The position numbers and the translations under genes are program-made. From Pseudomonas fluorescens (GTDB taxonomy: Bacteria; Pseudomonadota; Gammaproteobacteria; Pseudomonadales; Pseudomonadaceae), in NCBI RefSeq assembly GCF_018614655.1, contig NZ_JAGGOG010000030.1:1-51707 (forward strand): a DNA stretch of 51,707 nt. Reading direction: 5' to 3'. Shown here piece by piece: positions 10,260-19,597 of this stretch (its first letter is position 1; each line of letters begins with the position of its first letter). The notes beneath the pieces were generated by a model, which saw only the letters and a list, made by a program, of their open reading frames with translations, was not told the DNA's origin and did not search any database.

Positions 10260-10547
10260 TCAATTAGTGAGTACGCTAACAACGCAGCGCGAGAGCTGCT
10301 GTAAGATTTGTCCCAAAATCAGCGGCGTTTTTAGTCGTTCAACAAGCTGAGCTTTGTACTGGACTCCGACCGAGACGCGATTGGTTGGGTTTCCATCCCG
10401 ACTGTCTACAGTGCTGGCGACGCCCAGGGCTTGAAGTCGACATGAACTAGGCTTGCCAAACAAGGACGGTTCCCTGCCAAACAACTCAGGCTGCAACATC
10501 GCCACGGCAGCTTTTACTGAAGCAAGATCTTTTTTTCCGAGAGTCAA
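10260..10547 (-). CDS. Hypothetical protein, doubtful
   Basis: 95 codons starting MTLGKKDLASVKAAVAMLQPELFG. No recognisable domain, no convincing ribosome binding site and no conserved neighbour. It could be a chance frame or the remains of a gene truncated by the adjacent IS91-type element. Confidence 0.25.
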   Translation of the reverse strand: MTLGKKDLASVKAAVAMLQPELFGREPSLFGKPSSCRLQALGVASTVDSRDGNPTNRVSVGVQYKAQLVERLKTPLILGQILQQLSRCVVSVLTN

Positions 10548-10705
10548 TGGAATTGATTGAAGAGCTCATTACCCACTGAACGAGCCCCATGAAAGACAGG
10601 ACACCGTTTCCCCCTTACGATAAGGGATAGGCAAACGGTTGTGTTTATGACTAACAGCAACGATAAGAGTGGGGAGCTTTTGGGTCAGGAGCGGCGGCGC
10701 CGCTG

Positions 10706-10738
10706 GAAGCATAGGAGTTTCAATAATTCCTATGCTTC
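10706..10738. repeat. Perfect 11-bp inverted repeat (hairpin) beside the IS91-type element
   Basis: gaagcatagga at 10706-10716 pairs with tcctatgcttc at 10728-10738 with an 11-nt loop. It lies about 150 bp beyond the transposase stop, where IS91-family elements have subterminal palindromes, so it is a candidate end of that element. A weaker stem (accgttt/aaacggt) lies at about 10605-10640. Confidence 0.5.
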
Positions 10739-10884
10739 AAGGGGGAGGCCGAAAAAGGGTCAGCGCTTTTCCAGCACAGAGTGAGTGTCAGTTAAAGTGG
10801 CTTTCATGCACCTACAACGGCGAAAATAGGCCAAATGAGCACTTTGACCACGATTTTCCAGATTTTAGACGCAACTTCCTCACA

Positions 10885-12081
10885 TCAAGCCCGCACGTAC
10901 CTCAATTGCGCGATGCTCGGGGCATTGCTGACCAGTCCCTTTACCGTCAGCCCACTAATCGCCGCCGCGTAGACCATCCGCGAGCCACACAACACGCAAC
11001 TGAACGGATCGACATTCAAAAACGCTTTGGCCATCTGCGCGAAATACAGTTTTGGCATCGGTGCCGGTGTGGCCATTTTCAGCGCTGCATAAACCTTCGG
11101 TAAGTACTGGCCGCAGACCCGATTAGCCAGAAAACCAAAATAGCGAATCATCCGAAAGTGCTTCTCCGGGATGTGCTGCACCACTCGGCGCAGCATGTCG
11201 GCCTGACTCAGCGTCTCTTCCTGATAGGTTTTGGTGCGGTGATCCAAGTAGGTGAAGCTCAATGTCGCACTGGAGGTGTAATGCGCCAATCGACTGCCCG
11301 AGATCGGCGGCTTTTTCAGGTAACGACCCAGGTAATTCACCGTCTTACGTCCGTTGGCGGTCTTTTTCGACTGGTAGATATGCCAGTGCTTACCGCCGGC
11401 ATTGAGGATCAGGTTTCGCCAGTCACTTTCACCGGTGATGTGTGCCCATTCCAGTGGCAACGTGAGCTGGCCCCATAGGCTCAACAGATACTTGCGCACA
11501 TTCCACATCCACCGTTGGCGCATGGCGTTTTGATGAAACGCCATGTTTTTCCATCCGCCGTGCTCATCCAGCCGGCCCGCAGTGGCCGAAAGATGTACGT
11601 GAGGATGCCAGTTGAGCCGTCGGCCATAGGTATGAATAGCGCCAAACAGCCCAATGTATAAACCACGCCGCTGCGCGGCGTGCAGCAGGTTGTCGGCAGC
11701 CAACCTGCACAACGCATCGAGTAAACCGCGGTTGTAAAAAAACAACGGCCACAGCGTGTCGGGTAGCGTGAACACCAGGTGGTACCAGGCGCAGTCAGGC
11801 AAGCGGTTATTTTGGATGGCGATCCACTGATCGGTGGCCTTTTTTCCACAGGAGGGACAGGCCCTGCAATGGCAGGTGTTGCACAGGTATTTGACGTGGT
11901 GACAGAGGTCATTGGCGCAGGTGTAGTGCTTCACGCCCAGGATCGAGGTGCTGCAGGCCAGCATTTTACTGACCGACTCCATTTCGATGGGCCTTAGATC
12001 GCCGGCCTCCAGTAGGTCAGCCCAGCACTGGTTGGCAGTGAAGAGATTTTTAAGCGGTCGGGGTTTGAAGGTTGACGGCAT
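10885..12081 (-). CDS. IS91-family (IS801-like) HUH transposase
   Basis: 398 aa, apparently intact. An N-terminal zinc-binding region (CNTCHCRACPSCGKKATDQW) precedes the HUH metal motif H161-V-H163 within NWHPHVHLS. The catalytic tyrosine pair Y250-x-x-x-Y254 lies in NYLGRYLKKPP; a C-terminal CVLCGSRM cysteine pair follows. This is a rolling-circle transposase related to IS801 of P. syringae. Such elements mobilise neighbouring DNA by one-ended transposition, and here the element sits directly upstream of the TccC gene. It is one of the few intact transposases in the window and could still act on neighbours. Confidence 0.9.
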   Translation of the reverse strand: MPSTFKPRPLKNLFTANQCWADLLEAGDLRPIEMESVSKMLACSTSILGVKHYTCANDLCHHVKYLCNTCHCRACPSCGKKATDQWIAIQNNRLPDCAWYHLVFTLPDTLWPLFFYNRGLLDALCRLAADNLLHAAQRRGLYIGLFGAIHTYGRRLNWHPHVHLSATAGRLDEHGGWKNMAFHQNAMRQRWMWNVRKYLLSLWGQLTLPLEWAHITGESDWRNLILNAGGKHWHIYQSKKTANGRKTVNYLGRYLKKPPISGSRLAHYTSSATLSFTYLDHRTKTYQEETLSQADMLRRVVQHIPEKHFRMIRYFGFLANRVCGQYLPKVYAALKMATPAPMPKLYFAQMAKAFLNVDPFSCVLCGSRMVYAAAISGLTVKGLVSNAPSIAQLRYVRA

Positions 12082-14138
12082 CTGACGCTACCGGAAGCTC
12101 TGCTGTATCAGCTGATGCTACCCGATTTTGGGCGCGACGATTTGCAGCCGCAGGCTGCCTCCTTGGACTTCAAATGCCCCATCGAAATGATGGGCCAAGT
12201 GATGCAAGAAGCCATCGCTATCCGGCATGATGCCCCGACCTCAATTCAATAACCGTGTTGCACTCAGCTCCAGCATCCGCCATGGTGTCCAACATGAATA
12301 TATCAATATTTACTATGACTCCAACGATCACGGTCATCGACAACCGTGGCTTGACCGTGCGCGACATTGCGTATTACCGCTATCCCGGTGCTTCGGACAT
12401 CACGGACGTGCGTATTACCCGTCACCGGTACAACGCTCGCGGCGTTTTGGCGCAAAGCGCGGACCCGCGCCTGCACGATGCCGAACTGGCAAACTTCAAC
12501 TACCTCACCGACCTGACCGGAAACGTCCTGTGCACACAGGGAGCCGATAACGGCACCACCGTGGCACTGAACGACGCCGCAGGCCGGCCGTTTATGACCG
12601 TCAGTAACATCCTCGCTGTTGACGACGGTACGGAAGACCGGAGTCAGACGGTAGTCCGCACCTGACAGTATGAGGACGCCGGATTGCCTGGTCGCCCGGT
12701 GAGCGTGACTGAACAGCCCACCGGCGAAGCCGCCCGCATTACGGAGCGTTTTATGTATGCGGGCAATACTGATGCGGAGAAAACCCTGAATCTGGCCGGA
12801 GCGTGCGTCAGCCATTACGATACGGTGGGCCTGATGCAGACCAACAGCGTGGCGCTGACTGGCGTGCCGCTCTCCGTCACCCGCCGCCTGCTGAAGAATG
12901 CGGATAGTCCCGATGTCGTGGCTGACTGGCAGGGAGAAGATGTATCGGCCTGGAACGACCTGCTCGCCGGAGAGAGCGAGGGAGATACCACTCTGACTAC
13001 CGCCGACGCCACCGGTGCGGGGCTGACCACCACTGATGCAAAGGGCAACCTGCAGCGGGTGGCATACGATGTGGCGGGCTTGCTGTCGGCCAGCTGGCTG
13101 ACGCTGAAGGACGGTATGGAGCAGGTCATTGTCGCCTCCCTGACGTACTCCGCTGCCGGGCAGAAGCTGCGTGAAGAGCACGGCAACGGCGTGGTGACCA
13201 CGTACACGTACGAGCCGGAAACGCAGCGCCTGACGGGGATTAAAACGAAGCGTCCGGCGGGACACGCATCAGATGCGAAGGTACTGCAGGACCTGCGATA
13301 TGAGTACGACCCGGTGGGTAATGTGCTGAAAGTGAGCAACGATGCGGAAGAGACGCGCTTCTGGCGTAATCAGAAAGTGGTGCCGGAGAACACGTATGCC
13401 TACGACAGCCTGTACCAACTGATCAGCTCCACCGGACGTGAGATGGCAAACGCCGGTCAGCAAGGCAGTAGTTTACCGTCCGCCTCCGTTCCCCTTCCCA
13501 CCGACAACTCCGCGTACACAAACTATACCCGCACTTACACCTACGACAGCGCTGGCAACCTGACACAAATCAGGCATAGCGCACCGGCGACAAACAACAG
13601 TTACACAACGGCCATCACCGTTAGCGACCGCAGCAACCGGGGCGTGCTGAGCACGCTGGCCGATAACGCTGCAGAGGTGGACGCGCTGTTCACGGCGGGC
13701 GGGCAGCAGCGACAGCTCCAGCCGGGGCAGAACCTGGTCTGGACCCCACGTAATGAACTGCTGAAGGTGACGCCGGTGGTACGTGAGGGAGATACGGATG
13801 ACCGGGAGAGCTACCGGTATGACGGTGGCAGCCAGCGACTCCTGAAGGTGAGCGTGCAGAAAACACGCAGCAGTACGCAGACGCAGAGGGTGCTGTACCT
13901 GCCAGGACTGGAGCTGAGGAGCGCAAAGGCCGGAGATACAGAAACGGAAAGCCTGGAGGTCATTACCGTGGGCGAGGCGGGACGTGCGCAGGTGCGGGCG
14001 CTGCACTGGGTGAAGGGGAAGCCCGACGGCATCAGCAATGACCAGGTACGTTACAGTTATGACAACCTGACGGGCAACTGCGGGCTGGAGCTGGACGGTG
14101 ACGGGAAGGCCATCAGCATGGAGGAGTATTATCCGTAC

Positions 14139-14167
14139 GGCGGCACGGCGGCACGGCGGCACGGCGG
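14139..14167 (+). repeat. 8-bp tandem repeat GGCGGCAC x3 plus partial copy, in tccC
   Basis: Units at 14139-14146, 14147-14154 and 14155-14162, then ggcgg. Removing two units gives YYPYGGTAVWTARSAVE, the expected TccC sequence, so one copy is ancestral. With three copies the frame is lost; with one or four it is open. Confidence 0.9.
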
Positions 14168-14701
14168 TATGGACGGCGCGTAGCGCGGTGGAAGCGGGCT
14201 ACAAAACGGTGCGTTACTCAGGCAAGGAGCGAGACGCGTCGGGGCTGTATTACTACGGGTACCGGTACTACCAGCCGTGGGCGGGCCGGTGGCTGAGTGC
14301 AGACCCGGCGGGCACAGTGGACGGGATGAACCTGTTCAGGATGGTCAGAAATAATCCGATTGCTTACCATGACGATCAGGGGCCGGCCCCGGTGAGAACA
14401 CACTTTGATGAAAAAGATATTGAAGGATTTACTTCGATTTTTAATAGTATAAAGCAGGGGCTTTCTGCTGGTGGAATGTCTCCTGATGATACAGTATTTG
14501 TTATGGTCGGCCGCTCACCTCAAATATTAGGTGAGTATATTAGTGAGTCTGGCTTCAGTACCGCTTTATTACAGGTATCAGGGTTGGGCAATAATGCAAA
14601 AATGACCAATTTCAGTAGACTTAGTGATAAGGAGAAAAATAATCGAAATAATTATTTGAAAAGCAGTCTTAGCAAATCCTTTGCCAACAAAAAAATGCAG
14701 T

Positions 14702-14745
14702 ATTACTCGATTACTCGATTACTCGATTACTCGATTACTCGATAA
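14702..14745 (+). repeat. 8-bp tandem repeat ATTACTCG x5, in the tccC toxin region
   Basis: Five exact units from 14702 to 14741, followed by ata. With one, four or seven copies the upstream frame joins SITGSSILETFKMVKEH and the rest of the toxin domain; with five copies the frame ends at TAA 14743-14745. Confidence 0.9.
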
Positions 14746-15251
14746 CAGGGAGTAGCATTTTAGAAACGTTCAAAATGGTAAAGGAGCATTATAATGATAA
14801 TGATATAAATATAAAAATGGCCATAATTACCAGATTCCTTGACGAATCAAATCTTAGCTTGAATGAGAAGGAAAGCTTTCATCATGAAGACAATCTTCTT
14901 TATGATGGAGAGAATGGTAAAGGTCTTCTTAATTATAAAAATAGAGGTGTTATGCGGACTCTGAAAATGCTTCATCATGAGATAGATAAATCTTTAAGCT
15001 ATACGGAAAAGTTCCCGCATACAAAAATTGACACTGGAGAAAAGCCAAGCATCATAGATGCTAAAAAAGCCAACCTTAATGGCATGATGAAAATCTCAAT
15101 GAGTCAGTATGGAAGTGTTAACTATACTGACGTCAAAAATCGCAATAAAAATCGATTTATGGTTATGGTGAATAAATTTCATCCAAAGTACTCCAGCTCT
15201 GCTGGTTATGTAAATTCATACAATTTTAAAAGAAGCCATGTCGGAGCATTT

Positions 15252-15799
15252 TTATATGGTATTAAAAAGCAGTAACTGGCTACCGTTCCTAAATAGCTGT
15301 TGCGACTCACAATCAACTTGTGGATGCTTAGGGTCTGCCATGGCCTCTTGACAATCCCCATAGCCCGGTGCCCCACCTACGTCTTCCGGTGGGCAAGCAT
15401 TGGCGCCTTCAATGCAATACGGCAGTTGAGGGGCTGTTATCGCGGGTAGCCTTTTCTCGACTTTGATTCGGTGATCCCAGCGGTCACCAAAGTCGTAGAG
15501 GTAGTCAAACGTCTTTTTACCGAACAGCGCTTTGACCAATGTCTTGCGAGCTTCTGGATTCACCGGCGGCCCCCAGCCATCAGAATCGGGAATCCCGTAT
15601 TTCTCACCTGCTATTTCAAACTCATGAAGATGACTGTCGCTCCAGCCCATCACGACCTGAATCACGTGATGCAGCTTGCCTAAGGTAATGTTTCAGGGAC
15701 TACGAAACGACGTCAGATCGTCGGTGTGATCCACTTCAGCTCGATGTGCAACAGCAAGAGATCAGGTGCAGGTTTGGGTAGGCTGACAGTTTTAACCAT
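15252..15799 (-). pseudogene. Plasmid pRiA4b ORF-3 family protein, IS66 passenger, broken
   Basis: The family (PF07929) has no firmly known role. The frame starts at ATG 15799, three bases after the IS66 tnpC stop on the same strand, as MVKTVSLPKPAP. A TGA replaces the expected Trp in ITPTI(W)RRFVVPE, a frameshift follows, and the main frame then gives LHEFEIAGEKYGIPD, FDYLYDFGDRWDHRIKVEK and CPPEDVGGAPGYGD. The 3' end is lost after DPKHPQ; the last residues are out of family and overlap the tccC end. A second, differently damaged copy with a complete 3' end is at 28015-28525. The gene behaves as IS66 cargo. Confidence 0.75.
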
Positions 15800-15802
15800 G
15801 GA

Positions 15803-17307
15803 TCAGGCGGCCTCGCAGTGGTCAGTGTGGTTCAAGGGAATATTCCAGGGCAGCAGTTCGCCCACCCGGTTAACTGGATGTTCGGCGATGTGCTCAAGCA
15901 CGTAGGTCAGATAGGCCTGCGGATTTAACCCGTTTAGCTTGGCAGAACCCACCAGGCTGTAAATCGCAGCCGCTCGTTCTCCGCCGGCATCGGAACCGGC
16001 AAACAGATAATTTCTGCGACCCAAGGCAACGGCGCGCAGCGCCCGTTCGGCGGCATTGTTGTCGATTTCGATCCGGCCATCATCGCAGTAGCGCGTCAGC
16101 GCCTGCCACCGATTGAGGGCGTAGAGGATCGCACCGCCCAATGCCGATTTTTTCGATACTTGAGTCAGCGTCTGGTTAAGCCATGCGTGTAGTTGTTCCA
16201 GCAGCGGACTGGCCCGGCTTTGTCGAACCGCTTTTCGTTGGTCGGGCGGCTGCCCTCGAATCTCGCTCTCGATGGCATACAGGGCCGCAATCCGTTGTAC
16301 TGCCTCGCCGGCAAGTGGCGAAGCCTGGTCTTTGTAGACATCGTAAAACTTGCGGCGGGTGTGAGCCCAGCACGCGGCTTCCTTAATAGTGCCCGTCGTA
16401 TACAGCTGAGCAAAACCGGCATAGCCGTCAGCCTGCAAGATCCCACTGAAACTTTTGAGATGAGTGCGAGGATGTTGCCCTTGCGATCCGGCGAGTAGGC
16501 AAACCACACGGCGGCCGGTGTCGAGTCACCCGCAGGCCAGTCATCGCGCACGTACGTCCACAGGCGAGCCGTTTTGGTCTTACCGTTGCCTGGTGCGAGC
16601 ACGCCAATCGGCGTGTCGTCGGCATGGACTTTGTGACCGCTCATGACGTGGTGCTCTAGGGCGTTGATCAGTGGTCGCAGCAACTGGCTGCTCTGGCCGA
16701 CCCCGTCGGCTAGGGTTGAGCGCTCCAGATCCACGCCCTCACGGGCGTAGATCTCGGACTGCCGATACAACGGCAAATGATCGACAAACTTTGAGACCAG
16801 CACATGGGCCAATAGTCCCGGGCCGGCAAGGCCTCGGGCTATTGGGCGACTCGGTGCCGGCACCTGAGCGATGTGCTCGCAGCAGTTGCAAACCCACTTC
16901 GGACGGACATGGCGAATGACTTTGAAACGAGCCGGAACGTACTCCAGCACTTCGGACACATCCTCACCTAAATGGCGAAGTTTCCCACCGCAGCCAGTGC
17001 ATTGTGACTCGGGCTGATGAACGTGGGTTTCGCGAGGCAGGTGTTCGGGCAATGGTTTACGGCGCGAAACTGCGCGAGGTGCCGGCTCGACTGGAGGTGT
17101 TATTTCGGCTTGGCTGACTTGCAGCTCTTCAAGGTTCAACTGGAGCTGATCGATCATCGCTTCCAGTTGCTCGGAGCTGCGACCGAACTGCGTACGACGC
17201 AGCTTGGCAATCATCATCTTCAAGCGCTCAATCTCTGCCCGCTGGGCAGAGACCAGGGCCTTCAAGGCTTGAAGATCATTCGGCAGGGAATCGGTCACGA
17301 GAGTCAT
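15803..17307 (-). pseudogene. tnpC: IS66 transposase TnpC, frameshifted
   Basis: DDE transposase of IS66. The 5' frame (17307-16165) has the N-terminal leucine-rich helix (LKMMIAKLRRTQFGRSSEQ), the zinc region (CTGCGGKLRHLGEDVSEVLEY) and core motifs (VHADDTPIGVLAPG). After SPDRKG, near 16490, the sequence shifts frame. The remainder (GILQADGYAGF, ACWAHTRRKFYDVY, NNAAERALR, GRRNYLFAGSDAGGERAA) is read from 16507 to the stop at 15803. One frameshift separates the halves; otherwise the protein is full length (about 500 residues). Confidence 0.9.
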
Positions 17308-17342
17308 GACCGCATATTACTCAGGTTTTTCAGCCCGGCAAG

Positions 17343-17686
17343 TCACACCGCGAGGACGGGTGCTGTACGAATTGGCCTGCGCCAATCAATGCCCTCCAAC
17401 AGCATCGATAGCTGCGCAGCGGTCAGAGACACGCTGCCGCTGGTTGCTTGTGGCCAGACGAACCGTCCTTGTTCCAGCCGTTTGCAAAACAGACACAAGC
17501 CGTCGCCATCCCACCACAACAATTTGATCCGGTCACCGCGTCGTCCGCGAAAGGCGAAGATCTGACCGGAGAAGGGATCGGCTTCCAGCTGTGTCTGCAC
17601 CAGTGCCGCTAAACCGTCGAAGCCACGACGCATGTCGGTGACGCCGGCGGCGATCCGGATACGGGTTCCAGCGGGAGGGCAATCAT
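17343..17686 (-). pseudogene. tnpB: IS66 accessory protein TnpB, frameshift near start
   Basis: The body is typical TnpB: AGVTDMRRGFDGLAALV, QIFAFRGRRGDRIKLLWWDGDGLCL, FVWPQATSGSVSLTAAQLSMLLEGIDW. The expected ATG at 17686 overlaps the tnpA stop in the usual ATGA arrangement. It is one frame away from the body, however, which implies loss of one base within the first five codons. The open body frame runs upstream into tnpA without its own good start. Confidence 0.75.
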
Positions 17687-18069
17687 CGCAGCAACTGCTG
17701 CAAGATAAGTTGCACGGTTTGCGGGTCGGGCGTACCGGTGATGCGCAGCTTGGCTTTTCCCACCTCAACAACGATCTCGGCATGACTTTCTGGCTGTGCT
17801 TGAATGTGCAGCAGATCCGGGGGCGTCTCGATCACCTGGACAGGCAAAAACGTTGCACTCTGACTGACCGGGCCGAATAGCCCTTCTTGGTATTGCTGCC
17901 GCCAGCGAAACACCAGGTTGGCGTTGACGTCATGTTCGCGAGCGATCAACGACACGGAGGCACCAGGCTGGAGGGTGGCCTCGACGACTTGGCGGTTAAA
18001 GTCCAGCGGAAAGTTGGGACGGCGACCGGCTCGACGGGCTGGGGCAACTGTATCCAAGATAGTGTCCAC
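17683..18069 (-). CDS. tnpA: IS66 accessory protein TnpA
   Basis: 128 aa starting MDTILDTVAPARRAGRRPNF. The N-terminal helix-turn-helix (FNRQVVEATLQPGASVSLIAREHDVNANLVFRWRQ) is typical of IS66 TnpA/OrfA, required with TnpB and TnpC for transposition. The stop overlaps the tnpB start. Just upstream an inverted repeat ccaagatagt/actatcttgg (18053-18104) surrounds the ATG; the outer boundary of the element is probably near there. This is the only undamaged gene of the IS66 unit. Confidence 0.85.
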   Translation of the reverse strand: MDTILDTVAPARRAGRRPNFPLDFNRQVVEATLQPGASVSLIAREHDVNANLVFRWRQQYQEGLFGPVSQSATFLPVQVIETPPDLLHIQAQPESHAEIVVEVGKAKLRITGTPDPQTVQLILQQLLR

Positions 18070-18233
18070 TAAAAAATGGTGTCCACTATCTTGGCCAACT
18101 TGGAGGGCTATCAGGAGAGGGTGCTGGCCGGACGGTTACGAGGTAGTCAGCATCCTCTATTGCTATTGGATCTGTCGGCGAAAAGCTCTGACGCGATTCT
18201 GTACTGACTACCTTGGATACTGTTGGTGATGCC

Positions 18234-18985
18234 GGAGCGTTAGTCGAATGGTCATCGACTACAACGCTGGCTGTTCAGCGAATGTCTCGGTGTGGCGCGT
18301 TCGCAATTAAAGGTTCGAATCAAGCAATCGGTATCGCCCAAGACATGGCGAAGCAGGCCTGTGAACGGCGCTGAGTGGGTGGTCAAATCCAGCAACAGGT
18401 CAGCGAGCTGCCCAGCTATGGCTACCGTCGGGTCTGGGGATTGCTGCGTCGCGCCCGTGAAACCCGGTTGCTAGCCGCGATCAACGTGAAGCGGGTTTAC
18501 CGGGCCATGCGTGATCACAATTTGCTGCTTGAACGCCGGATCAACCAGCCCGGCGTGCCGCGTCGGCACGAAGGCCGTATTGCCGTGGAAACCAGCGATA
18601 CGCGTTGGTGCTCGGACGGTTTTGAGTTCCGCTGCGAGGACGGCGCCAAACTGAGCGTGACCTTCGCCCTGGACTGCTGTGATCGCGAAGCGATCGGCTG
18701 GGTCGCGAGCCCGACCGGGTACAACGGCGATGACATCCGCGACTTGAGGCTGGAAAGTGTGGAAAGCGCTTCGGTGATCAACGGCCTGCAACGCCGGTGC
18801 AGTGGCTCAGCGATAAACGGTTCGGCCTACACCGCCGAACAGACGCGCCTGTTTGCTCGACAGATCGGCTTGCAGCCGGTGACCACCCCGGTCGTAGCCC
18901 ACAGAGTAATGGCATGGCCGAGAGCTTCGTGAAGACGATCAAGCGTGATGACGTGGCGCACATGCCCAAGCCGGGCGCGATATGC
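18234..18985 (+). pseudogene. IS3-family (IS2 group) transposase OrfB remnant
   Basis: Fragments in several frames match IS2-type OrfB. RWLFSECLGVARSQLKVRIK lies near 18265-18330. SELPSYGYRRVWGLLRRARE, INVKRVYRAMRDHNLLLERR, TRWCSDGFEFRCEDGAKLSV and TFALDCCDREAIGW are in the frame 18375-18932. NGMAESFVKTIKRDDVAHMPKP (near 18907-18970) is in a third frame. It is truncated before the usual HPHSALGYRSP end, where VgrG-like sequence begins. Confidence 0.82.
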
Positions 18986-19004
18986 CTGAGCGTTTTAACA
19001 ACGT

Positions 19005-19545
19005 GCTGACGCTGAGGGCAACTGAACACGTCAGGCCGATGCCAAGATCACTGATCGGGCCTGCTAGCGTGAAGTCGAAGCCCTGGACAACCAGGAACAC
19101 TACCCGAGCAGCAGTATCAGCAGCGACGACCACAGCACGGAAACGGTTGGAGGTGCCAAAACCCTCGAAGCCCTGAGGGCGTTGAAGTGGTTGTCGGGTG
19201 GGTCCGCCAGTCTGGCAGCGGTGGATGATCTGCACCTGGCCACCGGCCGCGATCTGAATCTGATGCTGGGGCAAAAGCTGAACGCGGCCCGTCAGTGGCG
19301 ACCTGCAGGAGAAAATTCAGGGTGTGCGTGAAAGCCTAACAGCCGTCCGCCAGCGGCTGACCCCACCCAAGACTTGGATCGGAAACCGTCAATGTACTGC
19401 TGGTACTCACCGATCTGATCGACTTGGCGGAGCCGATGAATACGGCGATCGCCGCTCATAAGCATGGACCCACCAGCACCAGATAATGCCGGAGAGTTCG
19501 TCGCCAGCGCCGTTACGGCCGTAACTCTAGCGACGACCCTTTAAG
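19005..19545 (+). pseudogene. VgrG/phage-spike C-terminal fragment
   Basis: The frame from about 19032 reads QADAKITDR, then EVEALDNQEHYPSSSISS, TVGGAKTLEALRALKW and LAAVDDLHLATGRDLNLMLG. Later pieces in shifted frames give ESLTAVRQRLT, KTWIG and MNTAIAAHKHGPTS. These resemble the C-terminal region of pseudomonad VgrG spike proteins of type VI secretion. There is no N-terminal gp27/gp5 part and no type VI gene nearby, so this is a stranded, frameshifted tail. Confidence 0.55.
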
Positions 19546-19597
19546 CGTTGTCTGAAAACTATTCGTAGGTCGAACGGTTCCTACCAAGCACTTCCAT

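Larger units (their letters stand above)
12294..15275 (+). pseudogene. tccC: Insecticidal toxin complex C subunit (TccC/Rhs-YD), disrupted three times
   Basis: Tc toxin C subunits form, with TcB, a cocoon of YD/Rhs repeats, cut themselves and release a variable C-terminal toxin. The start is MNISIFTMTPTITVIDNRGL at 12294. Segment 1 ends at TGA 12663-12665; the same frame resumes at once (QYEDAGLPGRPVSVTEQ), so this is a nonsense mutation. Segment 2 runs to TAG 14181-14183 and is thrown out of frame by three copies of an 8-bp repeat at 14139. The conserved core end (RYSGKERDASGLYYYGYRYY, then ADPAGTVDGMN and RMVRNNP) continues in the next frame from about 14163. The C-terminal toxin (from about 14385) is AT-rich and of unknown type. 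It is broken again by five copies of ATTACTCG at 14702, and its end (MVKEHYNDNDIN...GAFLYGIKKQ) runs to 15275. No TcA or TcB gene is present. Confidence 0.88.

Noticed and set aside
14139..14745. Short tandem repeats in tccC as a CRISPR-like array
   Set aside because: Units are 8 bp with no spacers and lie inside a coding gene; they are simple-sequence expansions.
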